Source of the DNA: Clostridiales bacterium
GTDB taxonomy: Bacteria; Bacillota_A; Clostridia; Saccharofermentanales; Saccharofermentanaceae
Reading direction: 5' to 3'
Assembly (NCBI GenBank): GCA_017649745.1
Contig: JAGCGE010000168.1
Location: forward strand, 1 to 45,896
DNA length: 45,896 bases
The notes under the pieces are model-generated. The model saw nothing but the letters and a program-made list of their open reading frames with translations, made no database searches and was not told where the DNA came from. The position numbers were made by a program, and so were the translations under genes. Shown piece after piece: positions 34,023 through 40,339 of the stretch (positions are counted from its first letter, which is position 1; every line of letters begins with the position of its first letter).

Positions 34023-34098
34023 GGTCCGTTAGCTCAAGTGGTCGAGCACCCGGCTCATAACCGGTCGGCTCTAGGTTCAAATCCTAGACGGACCACCA
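34023..34098 (+). tRNA. tRNA with CAT anticodon (Met, or Ile2 if modified)
   Basis: A full cloverleaf: acceptor GGTCCGT (34023-34029) with ACGGACC (34088-34094); D-stem GCTC/GAGC; anticodon loop CTCATAA (34054-34060) giving CAT; T-arm CTAGG-TTCAAAT-CCTAG; and an encoded CCA (34096-34098). The top anticodon pair 27-43 (C-T) is mismatched. An elongator Met or a lysidine-modified Ile2 cannot be told apart by eye. Confidence 0.95.
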
Positions 34099-34111
34099 AT
34101 CAAAATGGAAG
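34098..34111 (+). repeat. Dispersed 14-mer, copy C
   Basis: Exact AATCAAAATGGAAG abutting the tRNA's CCA end. See the copies at 23261 and 36408. Confidence 0.6.
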
Positions 34112-34431
34112 TATCGGAGTAGTCCTTTTACTCATTTTATGCACATACAATTTCATATCGGAATAGGTATAGCCACTAGCATTCCTAAGTCCTTTCTTTT
34201 ACATTATCTATTCCACCATTGGAAAAGTACCAAACCAAAACATCTTATTTTATGAAAGGAGGTAGCTCCTCGTTTCTTCTATAAGAGTTGTTTGGCAGTA
34301 ATAAGCTTAGAAATTTTGTGCATCCTTGTGTATAAATTGAGTAATCGGCGGGAGCAGACAACGAACCAGTGGGGGTTCTGCACTTCCATGAGATGAGAAG
34401 GGGAGCGTAAGGAACAAGCGCTTCTCTTTTT
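34112..34431 (+). ncRNA. Candidate non-coding RNA with terminal hairpin
   Basis: No reading frame over 40 codons with a ribosome binding site is visible in this 320-nt gap after the tRNA. Structure seen: AGGAG-GTAG-CTCCT near 34260; AACC/GGTT nested inside GCAG/CTGC near 34354-34382; and GAGAAG (34395-34400) with CTTCTC (34421-34426), followed by TTTTT, an intrinsic terminator. The unit thus ends cleanly just before the promoter-like element at 34430. It could be a transcript processed from the tRNA, or simply a spacer. Confidence 0.4.
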
Positions 34432-34464
34432 GACTCGCGTGAAAAACATACCTATATATGAAGG
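34430..34464 (+). promoter_or_regulatory. Promoter-like repeat element, copy 1
   Basis: TTGACT (34430-34435), exactly 17 nt, then TATATA (34453-34458): a near-consensus sigma-70/sigma-A-type promoter. The spacer carries CGCGTGAAAAACAT, and the end reads CCTATATATGAAGG. Four relatives occur at 34829, 37915, 41886 and 44849. It sits 27 nt before the next start codon. Confidence 0.7.
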
Positions 34465-34491
34465 AATAATAGATTTGAAAGGAGATTTATT

Positions 34492-34752
34492 ATGGATAAG
34501 AAAATTGATTATGAAAAGAGTTTTAAGAAACTCGTAGAACAAATCAAACTGGAAACGGAATGGTGTAGCGAGGAACTTATCAAGAATCCGTATCCTACTG
34601 AAATGCTTCGCATTGGAGCTACAAGGCAGGAGACTAAGGATTATTATGATAAGGCCTCCAAGAGCCGTTTTTATACTGGAATGATGAGTGCCTATGAGAG
34701 TATTAGGCATCTTGCGAAACAATTGGAAGATGGTGAATTCTGGAAAGAATAA
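34492..34752 (+). CDS. Small hypothetical protein after promoter element 1
   Basis: An 86-residue helical, charged protein (DYEKSFKKLVEQIKLETEWC, then FYTGMMSAYESIRHLAKQLE). I do not recognise it. It has a GAAAGGAG site, the element-1 promoter directly upstream and a terminator directly downstream, so it is a monocistronic unit between the tRNA and the integrase. Confidence 0.6.
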   Translation: MDKKIDYEKSFKKLVEQIKLETEWCSEELIKNPYPTEMLRIGATRQETKDYYDKASKSRFYTGMMSAYESIRHLAKQLEDGEFWKE

Positions 34753-34770
34753 ATATTCCTTCAAAGAATA

Positions 34771-34797
34771 GTCGTGTAAAGTCACGGCTTTTCTTTT
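34771..34797 (+). terminator. Intrinsic terminator
   Basis: GTCGTG (34771-34776) pairs with CACGGC (34783-34788; one G-U) around TAAAGT, followed by TTTTCTTTT. Confidence 0.7.
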
Positions 34798-34828
34798 CGC
34801 CTGAATAACATTCATTTCTCTTTTTGTC

Positions 34829-34858
34829 CGCGTAAAAAACATACTCATTAATGAAAAC
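34829..34858 (+). promoter_or_regulatory. Promoter-like repeat element, copy 2
   Basis: CGCGTAAAAAACAT then ACTCATTAATGA. TTTTTGTC precedes it but gives a poorer -35 than copy 1. The gene at 34878 starts 19 nt after it, and the element's own ATG is in that frame. Confidence 0.6.
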
Positions 34859-34877
34859 TATAAAGGAGGTGCTTATT

Positions 34878-35174
34878 ATGGCACTTAGGGAACTCAACGA
34901 AACTTTTGTTGAACTGCGAAAGGACATGAATCATTTACGGAGCCTGAGGGATGGTCTGCTTATGGTTTACGATCTGTTGAACAAACCGCTTCCTGATGAT
35001 GTCGTGCATATCATTCAGAGCGCTACTAAAGAGAGCGAGGAATGGCGCGAAGGAAGAGATCGGTTCGTTAACCGGGTTGCAAACTTTAAGGATCAGATGA
35101 TCCATATTGGGTTCGGTGAAGAGATGGCCAACGCGGTTGTCAAAGATTTCACGGAATTCTTAAGGAAAAACTAG
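34878..35174 (+). CDS. Small hypothetical helical protein after promoter element 2
   Basis: A 98-residue protein from ATG 34878, 6 nt after AAAGGAGGTG. A longer in-frame start at 34851 falls inside the promoter-like element and lacks a site. It is almost all helical and charged (LRELNETFVELRKDMNHLRS, then EEWREGRDRFVNRVANFKDQ). The family is unknown. It ends at a strong terminator just before the integrase. Confidence 0.6.
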   Translation: MALRELNETFVELRKDMNHLRSLRDGLLMVYDLLNKPLPDDVVHIIQSATKESEEWREGRDRFVNRVANFKDQMIHIGFGEEMANAVVKDFTEFLRKN

Positions 35175-35195
35175 GAACCGACTTATATTTCGGGC

Positions 35196-35234
35196 AAAGA
35201 GGACTTATAAACTGGGTCCTCTTTATTTTTTGAA
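35196..35234 (+). terminator. Intrinsic terminator upstream of the integrase
   Basis: A perfect 9-bp stem pairs AAAGAGGAC (35196-35204) with GTCCTCTTT (35216-35224), followed by ATTTTTTG. It insulates the integrase from upstream transcription. Confidence 0.9.
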
Positions 35235-35248
35235 AGGACGCTGATACA

Positions 35249-36403
35249 ATGAATGAGTCGAACCTTGAAAACGGTATAATTCGCGAAACGGTAAATGGTA
35301 TGAAACGAGTTAAACTCCCAATTCCGGAAGAATACGGTGGTGGATGGGCAACTGGAAGCTCTGTTAAAGATGCCGTAGATAATCTTATAAAACGGATTAA
35401 GGAGAAAATAAATCAACCTAAAGCTAATACTATTACTTTTTCAGAATGCGCTGAGAAATGGTTTGAGCTTAAAAGTTCATCCAATAAAGCGGCCACTACT
35501 ATTGAAAACTATAGAATGTTTTTATGTAGTCGTATTATACCATTCTTCGGCTGTAATGTTGGCATTGATAAAGTAAAACCTTCAGATATACAAGAGTTCT
35601 TTATTGCCTACAAGAATATGTCGAAGTCATTTAATCATCAATGCAAAACTATTCTAAAAGGGATATTTGAGTATGCTTATAGGAACTCGTATATCGACAA
35701 AAATCCTATGCAGTTTACCTATGAAACTAGTAAGAAAACTGGTAAAAAAGTAATATTGCAGGATAATGATCTTATAGACGTAATTCGACAATTGGATTAT
35801 GCATACGATTATGGTGAGCTTAAAGCTATGGACTATTTGTACGGCTGCTTTTTATGTTTCACATCTCTTAGAAGAGGAGAGATCTTAGCATTAAACTGGT
35901 GGGATTTTGACGTTGATAAAAAAGAAATTAATATCTGCAAAAATCTCACATTTCCTAATGGACAGAATAAGGGTAAGTTAACGACACCTAAAGATGATAG
36001 TTACAGAACAGTATATCTCAGTCAAGGTTTATACGAGAGAATACTTAAATGCTACGGTCTTCCTAAAACACACCTTTATAGTCCTGTTTTCTATGGAGAT
36101 GAAGCGCTTACGGATTGTATGCGTCCATACTTAACAAGATCACAGTTTATGTGTATGTGGAAACGCATAAATAAGGTAATCGATCTCAAGGGGGCCACGT
36201 CTCATTCGTTCAGGTCCTCATATGCTTCTATGATGAATGCTCATTGCCCGTCTGCTGATCCGAAGGTTATTCAGTCTCAATTAGGACATAAGACTCCAGA
36301 TCTAGCTATGGAGGTTTATGTTAAGAATAACCAAACTAAGACAAGGCAGGCGGAAAAAGAGCTCGATTCATATTTATGCAAATGGCTTGGAACATCAAAT
36401 TGA
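35249..36403 (+). CDS. int: Tyrosine recombinase integrase
   Basis: A 384-residue integrase. The N-terminal domain is of the AP2-like/core-binding type (EYGGGWATGSSVKDAVDNLI, then the SAM-like core KANTITFSECAEKWFELK). The catalytic domain shows SLRRGEILAL with Arg208, TTPKDDSYRTV with Lys248, SHSFRSSYA with His319 and Arg322, QLGHKTP with His347 and the nucleophile Tyr357 in MEVYVKN. All active-site residues are present. It integrates or excises the phage; the attP candidate lies 130 nt downstream. The start follows GAAAGGACG. It shares its direction with the late genes. Confidence 0.95.
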   Translation: MNESNLENGIIRETVNGMKRVKLPIPEEYGGGWATGSSVKDAVDNLIKRIKEKINQPKANTITFSECAEKWFELKSSSNKAATTIENYRMFLCSRIIPFFGCNVGIDKVKPSDIQEFFIAYKNMSKSFNHQCKTILKGIFEYAYRNSYIDKNPMQFTYETSKKTGKKVILQDNDLIDVIRQLDYAYDYGELKAMDYLYGCFLCFTSLRRGEILALNWWDFDVDKKEINICKNLTFPNGQNKGKLTTPKDDSYRTVYLSQGLYERILKCYGLPKTHLYSPVFYGDEALTDCMRPYLTRSQFMCMWKRINKVIDLKGATSHSFRSSYASMMNAHCPSADPKVIQSQLGHKTPDLAMEVYVKNNQTKTRQAEKELDSYLCKWLGTSN

Positions 36404-36407
36404 GCGC

Positions 36408-36421
36408 AATCAAAATGGAAG
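36408..36421 (+). repeat. Dispersed 14-mer, copy D
   Basis: Exact AATCAAAATGGAAG, 5 nt after the integrase stop. See the copies at 23261 and 34098. Confidence 0.6.
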
Positions 36422-36469
36422 AAAACCTTGTGTATCAATGCCTATAGCTGGATATTTTGAACCTGATAC

Positions 36470-36498
36470 TTGACAGTTTTTGGAATATTGTGTATGAA
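36470..36498 (+). promoter_or_regulatory. Strong promoter-like site between integrase and attP
   Basis: TTGACA (36470-36475), 17 nt, TATGAA (36493-36498). It points into attP and the small-gene operon starting at 36608, so those genes may be expressed in the unintegrated phage. After integration attP is split, so upstream and downstream neighbours would change. Confidence 0.7.
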
Positions 36499-36523
36499 AA
36501 ATGCCCCCGATAAACTCGGAGGC
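36497..36523 (-). terminator. Minus-strand terminator behind the attP tRNA segment
   Basis: On the minus strand GCCTCCGA and TCGGGGGC (36523-36503) form a stem with one mismatch and a GTTTA loop, followed by ATTTTTC. It lies 12 nt after the tRNA-Lys-like segment on that strand, so it could end transcription of the rebuilt host tRNA after integration. Confidence 0.6.
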
Positions 36524-36531
36524 CTTGTACA

Positions 36532-36571
36532 CCATTAGGGACTCGAACCCTAGACACCCTGATTAAGAGAT
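36532..36571 (-). other. Candidate attP: 3' half of tRNA-Lys(CTT)
   Basis: On the minus strand 36569-36536 reads as a tRNA from the anticodon loop onward: CTCTTAATCAGG (loop CTCTTAA, anticodon CTT, 3' stem TCAGG), variable GTGTC, then T-arm TAGGG-TTCGAGT-CCCTA (36552-36536). No 5' half is present. A tRNA 3' part beside an integrase is the classical attP signature. It predicts a host tRNA-Lys(CTT) attB with a crossover core of about 34 nt. The acceptor portion after 36536 cannot be confirmed. Confidence 0.75.
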
Positions 36572-36607
36572 AAAGTGCTTGAATAATTATGCAAGGAGGA
36601 TGAATAA

Positions 36608-36838
36608 ATGAACCCGGACAAATGCAATGAGTGCAGAGACAAGGATAATTGTAGAATACGTGATCTTGGACTTCAGTGGGGCTGCGCTAAAAATGACCTT
36701 TTAAACAAGAAAGACGATACTATAATTAGATTAAAGCAAGCCGTCAATAGTCCGGAATTTTTAGATGCCAAGGACGTAAAGGTGCTCGCTGAAGATACTC
36801 TCTTGGTCATAAGCTGCATGGAAAAGGGGTGGCTGTAA
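36608..36838 (+). CDS. Small hypothetical Cys-containing protein
   Basis: A 76-residue protein with AAGGAGG. The N-terminus has a C-x2-C-x4-C-type spacing (CNECRDKDNC) and a further Cys at residue 26, suggesting a small zinc site; the rest is helical (IIRLKQAVNSPEFLDA). It is the first gene after the 36470 promoter and attP, and opens a run of very small genes with close spacing. Confidence 0.6.
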   Translation: MNPDKCNECRDKDNCRIRDLGLQWGCAKNDLLNKKDDTIIRLKQAVNSPEFLDAKDVKVLAEDTLLVISCMEKGWL

Positions 36839-36970
36839 ATGACCGACATAGACTTTATGTGTGAAATGTGTCATGTTGACGATATTCTTGCAGAAATGAC
36901 AGAAGAAGAAAAATTAGTTTTAATGCTCTTGTTTATAAGAGATATGAAAAAATCAAAGGAGAATGAATAA
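36839..36970 (+). CDS. Very small hypothetical acidic protein
   Basis: A 43-residue frame starting MTDIDFMCEMCHVDDILAEM, with AAGGGG upstream. Its ATG begins one base after the previous stop and it ends one base before the next start. It is acidic and rich in Met, Glu and Asp with one C-x2-C pair. The close packing supports translation; the function is unknown. Confidence 0.5.
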   Translation: MTDIDFMCEMCHVDDILAEMTEEEKLVLMLLFIRDMKKSKENE

Positions 36971-37105
36971 ATGATACCGGATGTTTGTCGGCCGTGTAAG
37001 TTCAAATACCGTTGTAATCAATATAAAAAGAAACGTTGTAAAAAGCTGAATCGGTGGAAGCGGTTTTTGTCGGTTGACATACCGAGAATCATAAAAGGGC
37101 GGTGA
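36971..37105 (+). CDS. Very small basic four-cysteine protein
   Basis: A 44-residue frame beginning MIPDVCRPCKFKYRCNQYKK, with AAGGAG 8 nt upstream. Four cysteines (6, 9, 15, 23) and many Lys/Arg residues suggest a zinc knuckle that binds nucleic acid; this is inference. It follows the previous gene without a gap. Confidence 0.5.
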   Translation: MIPDVCRPCKFKYRCNQYKKKRCKKLNRWKRFLSVDIPRIIKGR

Positions 37106-37111
37106 AATAGT

Positions 37112-37270
37112 ATGGCAAATCCGAAATTTGATAATGACCCCGTCATTCTGGCATTGAGAGAAAGTCATCCAAAACAAGGACCCGATCCGCTTCCTGGAGA
37201 ACCCCTGGATCACTGGGCAGAAAGATATATGGAATATGTTCGAGAGAAATATGGGCTTGAAGGAGATTAA
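37112..37270 (+). CDS. Very small hypothetical protein
   Basis: A 52-residue frame (MANPKFDNDPVILALRESHP ... WAERYMEYVREKYGLEGD) that follows at a 6-nt gap. It is Pro-rich in the middle with an amphipathic C-terminal helix. The family is unknown, and only a weak GGTGAAAT-like site precedes it. Confidence 0.45.
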   Translation: MANPKFDNDPVILALRESHPKQGPDPLPGEPLDHWAERYMEYVREKYGLEGD

Positions 37271-37271
37271 C

Positions 37272-37469
37272 ATGATGAAAAATCATTGTTACAAGATTCT
37301 TATTGAGAGTGACGAACGTGAAGGATACGCTGATGTTTATAATGGCACAACAAGATTAAAGCATTTTGTTGGATTCACGGCTATAACGGAGGCCGATGCT
37401 TATCTTACAAAGATTCTCGATAGAGAATACCCAACGAGAAGAATAAACGGAGGTTTTAGTAAAAAATGA
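37272..37469 (+). CDS. Small hypothetical protein
   Basis: A 65-residue protein (YKILIESDEREGYADVYNGT, then AITEADAYLTKILDREYP), starting at ATG 37272 after GAAGGAGAT; a longer frame from 37236 is unlikely. The strand-turn-strand-helix pattern suggests a small alpha/beta fold. The function is unknown. It overlaps the next, exported, gene by 4 nt. Confidence 0.5.
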   Translation: MMKNHCYKILIESDEREGYADVYNGTTRLKHFVGFTAITEADAYLTKILDREYPTRRINGGFSKK

Positions 37470-37891
37470 AAAAGCTTTTTACACTTCTTACGGTGTGCAT
37501 TTTGATCATGGCATTCTCTACTTCTTATGCCGCCAACCTTGATCTATCTGGATATTCTAATGAAGAGTTAGTTGAAATCTCCAGGCTGATCAATCAGGAA
37601 ATTGTTGATCGCAAAATTGAGAAGTCCGCTCATCTGAGTGGTGGAGTGTACGTTGCGGGTATCGATATTCCAATTGGTGAATACCTGGTTGTTGTCGATA
37701 ATACAAACGGAAGCAGCCAAGTTCCAATCAGATTCCTATCTCGAAATGCCATTCTAAACTCTATTTACGGGAATCTTCAACCAGGATGTGTATATCAGCA
37801 ATATTTTACACTTGAACAGAACGATGAACTGTCTGTCGGCATAGATTTCGACCTGGTAATTAAACCCAGAGGAATGATTCAATTCGAATAG
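37466..37891 (+). CDS. Exported protein with G-x-Y-x-x-G-x-D-I-P domain
   Basis: A 141-residue protein with a clear signal peptide (MKKLFTLLTVCILIMAFS, likely cleavage after SYA near residue 22). The secreted part carries SGGVYVAGIDIPIGEYLVVV, a motif found in exported proteins of gut Firmicutes, followed by a strand-rich region. It may change the host cell surface in lysogens (lysogenic conversion), or act in infection. The start ATG lies within the preceding gene's end. Confidence 0.65.
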   Translation: MKKLFTLLTVCILIMAFSTSYAANLDLSGYSNEELVEISRLINQEIVDRKIEKSAHLSGGVYVAGIDIPIGEYLVVVDNTNGSSQVPIRFLSRNAILNSIYGNLQPGCVYQQYFTLEQNDELSVGIDFDLVIKPRGMIQFE

Positions 37892-37914
37892 AAAGGATAT
37901 TTTCGCGAATTATA

Positions 37915-37945
37915 CGCGTGAAAAACATGCCTATTAATGACAAGG
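37915..37945 (+). promoter_or_regulatory. Promoter-like repeat element, copy 3
   Basis: CGCGTGAAAAACAT then GCCTATTAATGACAAGG. CGCGAATTATACGCG overlaps its 5' end as an imperfect palindrome. No good -35 precedes it. It lies 54 nt before the start of the next gene. Confidence 0.6.
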
Positions 37946-37999
37946 GAGATGTTTATTTACTAAACAAAAACAGTTGTAATTTGAAAGGAGATTTTAGTT

Positions 38000-38194
38000 A
38001 TGTTGACTGCTATCACTGGATTTGTATTCGGAACTGTACCTATGGTCACTGGATATTTGTATCTTGGACACAAGATCGTAATGCCGGTAATCCATGGTAT
38101 TGTTGAAGGAGTCATTGACGGGGTTAAAGACGCTAAACGTGAGCTGAAAGAAATGGAAGAGAAAAAACTGTCTGAGGAACATGTAAAAGGCTAA
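38000..38194 (+). CDS. Small membrane protein after promoter element 3
   Basis: A 64-residue protein (MLTAITGFVFGTVPMVTGYL, then KIVMPVIHGIVEGVIDG) with one or two apolar segments and a charged C-terminal helix (KRELKEMEEKKLSEE). GAAAGGAG precedes the start. The function is unknown. It is a monocistronic unit closed by the terminator at 38210. Confidence 0.6.
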   Translation: MLTAITGFVFGTVPMVTGYLYLGHKIVMPVIHGIVEGVIDGVKDAKRELKEMEEKKLSEEHVKG

Positions 38195-38209
38195 TCTCCT
38201 TGTCGAAAA

Positions 38210-38240
38210 GGTGTGGGCTTAACATAGCTCACATCTTTTT
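38210..38240 (+). terminator. Intrinsic terminator
   Basis: GGTGTGGGC (38210-38218) pairs with GCTCACATC (38227-38235; two G-U pairs) around TTAACATA, followed by TTTTTA. Confidence 0.8.
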
Positions 38241-38274
38241 ATATGTCCATAAATAAAGAAAGAGGTGCAAAACT

Positions 38275-38634
38275 ATGAATTGGACAGTTATCGGGCTGGC
38301 TTTGTTTTGGATCATTGTAGGATGGGTTTCTGTATTGTCGTACATTATATTTAGCGTGGCTATTAAAGCAGCCAACTTGTGGTTCATCAAAAAGGATCAG
38401 GAAGGTGGGAGTGCTTTACTTAATGCCTCGGAAGAAAACGAAGGAGCCTGGATGGAAGCGCTTTCTGACTGGTATGAGCAGCATCCAATATACGTTTACT
38501 GTCCATGGCTTAAGATATTTGCGTGGCCTGGTTTTTTGAAAGTCTGGCTGACGGGGATTGCTCCAATAGTTCAGAGTATGTATAACGACAGACTTCTCCT
38601 GTTAAAACAGAAAGGAGAGAATAATGGCGACTGA
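38275..38634 (+). CDS. Membrane protein of unknown function
   Basis: A 119-residue protein with one long N-terminal membrane span (VIGLALFWIIVGWVSVLSYI), possibly extending into a second, and a second, weaker apolar region near residues 78-100 (VYCPWLKIFAWPGFLKVWLT). AAAGAGG precedes the start. No family is recognised. It overlaps the next gene by 11 nt, so the two probably work together. Confidence 0.6.
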   Translation: MNWTVIGLALFWIIVGWVSVLSYIIFSVAIKAANLWFIKKDQEGGSALLNASEENEGAWMEALSDWYEQHPIYVYCPWLKIFAWPGFLKVWLTGIAPIVQSMYNDRLLLLKQKGENNGD

Positions 38635-39082
38635 ACTATGGGGTGACGATCGACTCCTGGCTACAATACCAGACGATCCTATAACTTATGCCAATAACCA
38701 TATAGAACCGCAAATGATAATTCCGCGACATCTGCGTCCAGAGGAGTTTGATGACGCCGGAATGTTTATTATTCCGAAAGAGATATCGGTAGAGCAGCGA
38801 AAAGGCGGAATTATGCTTACCTGCGATATGAAAGATACTGATATTCTCAGGCAATTTCTTGAGGGCGGTTTTCTTACAGTAAATGAGGTGCGTCGCATTT
38901 ATGATGATGTATCCATTTGCGAAAACGAAAGAAAAGTATGGTTAGAGACTTCTCCGAATCATGAAAAGGCAGATTGGAGAAAATTAGGAGTATTGAAAAA
39001 GCCTATAAAAACCAACTGCAGAAACTGTGGTGCTCCTGTTCCTAGAAATGGAACATGTGAATATTGTGGCACAAATTATTAA
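38624..39082 (+). CDS. Zinc-ribbon protein
   Basis: A 152-residue protein. The C-terminus is a zinc ribbon, CRNCGAPVPRNGTCEYCGTN (C-x2-C ... C-x2-C). The first 110 residues form a mixed fold with PKEISVEQRKGGIMLTCDMK and FLEGGFLTVNEVRRIYDD. It lacks recognisable enzymatic motifs. AAAGGAGA lies inside the previous gene, 8 nt upstream. Confidence 0.6.
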   Translation: MATELWGDDRLLATIPDDPITYANNHIEPQMIIPRHLRPEEFDDAGMFIIPKEISVEQRKGGIMLTCDMKDTDILRQFLEGGFLTVNEVRRIYDDVSICENERKVWLETSPNHEKADWRKLGVLKKPIKTNCRNCGAPVPRNGTCEYCGTNY

Positions 39083-39100
39083 TGAAAGGGGTAAACTCAA

Positions 39101-39271
39101 ATGACAGTCGTGGAGGCAAAAGAAAAAGCAAGGTTGGAAAAGCGGAGTCTCATCAATCTGATTCTGACTTTTCAGGACACATCGCATTCCGGTCATGTTT
39201 ACACACTGGAAGAACTGGAAGGAAAAACTCTGTCCAGGCTTCAGGAAATCTATGACGCAATAAACAAGTAA
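39101..39271 (+). CDS. Small hypothetical helical protein
   Basis: A 56-residue frame starting at ATG 39101 after GAAAGGGG. It is charged and helical (VEAKEKARLEKRSLINLILT) with YTLEELEGKTLSRLQEIYDA at the end. It is consistent in spacing with its neighbours. The function is unknown. Confidence 0.5.
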   Translation: MTVVEAKEKARLEKRSLINLILTFQDTSHSGHVYTLEELEGKTLSRLQEIYDAINK

Positions 39272-39283
39272 CAGGGGGATCAT

Positions 39284-39709
39284 ATGGCAAAGATATTTAT
39301 TGCAGTTGAGAGCGGAACGCAGAATGATAAAATGATCTGCCAAATGGCACAAAAGCCGATGATCAAGAATAGTGAGTTTCTTCCTGGAGCGTTGATTGAT
39401 GTTGAGGGATGGAATTTCTATTGCCTTGATTACGGTGAAGGCATGAAGATCAACGACATCAAGAAGATCGGACAAGCTCTGCAGATTCATAAGAAGGTTT
39501 TCGGTGATAAAGGTGCAATTCATCGCATCATGATTGCCGGAAATAATGTCACCATGGACCGGTTTCTTGAAGAAGCTATCGAGGAAGTCGAAGATGAGGA
39601 AGAGGAAAATGGCGAAGAAGATACCGATGAAGAAAACGATTCCGATAGTGTGGCCATACCCGACGCCGACACTCCGGAACCTGTTGGAGTCAATTCAGGA
39701 ATGCCTTGA
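39284..39709 (+). CDS. Hypothetical acidic-tailed protein
   Basis: A 141-residue protein. Residues 1-105 look globular (KIFIAVESGTQNDKMICQMA, then GALIDVEGWNFYCLDYGEG); residues from about 98 are a run of Glu/Asp (EEVEDEEEENGEEDTDEEND). The acidic tail region overlaps the next gene by 101 nt in another frame. The family is unknown. Confidence 0.6.
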   Translation: MAKIFIAVESGTQNDKMICQMAQKPMIKNSEFLPGALIDVEGWNFYCLDYGEGMKINDIKKIGQALQIHKKVFGDKGAIHRIMIAGNNVTMDRFLEEAIEEVEDEEEENGEEDTDEENDSDSVAIPDADTPEPVGVNSGMP

Positions 39710-39908
39710 GCAGTGCAACGATGTGTCTGAAGAAGATTATATTGTTAATGCTCGATTCGTGTTTCCTAAAAGCCAGATTGTCAATTCTGACACCGGAAGA
39801 GTATATCCTCCAGGTACAGTATTATTGTCGATCATGAGCCATGAAGACACTGAAAATGTAGGTGTACTTACTATTGAACCGAGTCTTCTAAACACTCGTC
39901 CCTGTTGA
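39609..39908 (+). CDS. Hypothetical protein overlapping an acidic tail
   Basis: A 99-residue protein from ATG 39609, preceded by GAGGAAGAGG. It opens with a very basic MAKKIPMKKTIPI, then LLESIQECLEQCNDVSEEDY and a strand-rich region (VFPKSQIVNSDTGRVYPPGT). The overlap gives Glu/Asp repeats in one frame and Lys/Met repeats in the other. The unique 3' part (39710-39908) looks coding. Upstream in-frame starts are possible. Confidence 0.5.
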   Translation: MAKKIPMKKTIPIVWPYPTPTLRNLLESIQECLEQCNDVSEEDYIVNARFVFPKSQIVNSDTGRVYPPGTVLLSIMSHEDTENVGVLTIEPSLLNTRPC

Positions 39909-39918
39909 GGTGAACCGT

Positions 39919-40080
39919 ATGATTATCGATTATATTTTCAATAGGTTGACGGATTTCTTTCGTATCATCTTTATGGTCTTCGTTGGGTTCGTATTAGTTA
40001 GTGCTGTCGCTATCATAATAGCAATAGTGTATACGATATTTGAATCCGTAAAAGACCATAAGAATAAAGGAGAAAAGTAA
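39919..40080 (+). CDS. Small membrane protein
   Basis: A 53-residue frame (MIIDYIFNRLTDFFRIIFMV, then FVGFVLVSAVAIIIAIVYTI) with one long span and a basic end. GAGGTGAA precedes the start. It lies close between neighbours and ends 1 nt before the next start. Confidence 0.55.
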   Translation: MIIDYIFNRLTDFFRIIFMVFVGFVLVSAVAIIIAIVYTIFESVKDHKNKGEK

Positions 40081-40081
40081 A

Positions 40082-40321
40082 ATGGCTTTACAGTACAAAA
40101 TCAAACAAAGGAGCTCCGATCGAGACTTTACGGACGTCAAAGAAATGGGCCAGGCTAACACTGAGCAGAATGCGTATGATATTTTAAAGTCCTACGCTGC
40201 CAGGTGCTCGTGCGTTAATTGGACAATTACCAGTGAAATTATTAAATTTGACGGTGTTGAAGTTTCCGGTGACGGCGAAGTGCTCCACGTTATTGCCTGG
40301 ATTGAAAAAGAGAAAAAATAA
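40082..40321 (+). CDS. Hypothetical protein
   Basis: A 79-residue protein with a strand-rich end (EVLHVIAWIEKEKK) and two cysteines (CSCVNW). AAAGGAGA precedes it, inside the previous gene. The family is unknown. Confidence 0.5.
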   Translation: MALQYKIKQRSSDRDFTDVKEMGQANTEQNAYDILKSYAARCSCVNWTITSEIIKFDGVEVSGDGEVLHVIAWIEKEKK

Positions 40322-40339
40322 TTTTAGGAGGAAACAGAA

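Noticed and set aside
34139..34255. 38-codon frame starting MHIQFHIGIG in the gap after the tRNA
   Set aside because: No ribosome binding site and no conserved features.
37918..38106. 62-codon frame through promoter element 3
   Set aside because: It overlaps the better-supported membrane protein gene at 38000 and starts inside the repeat element.
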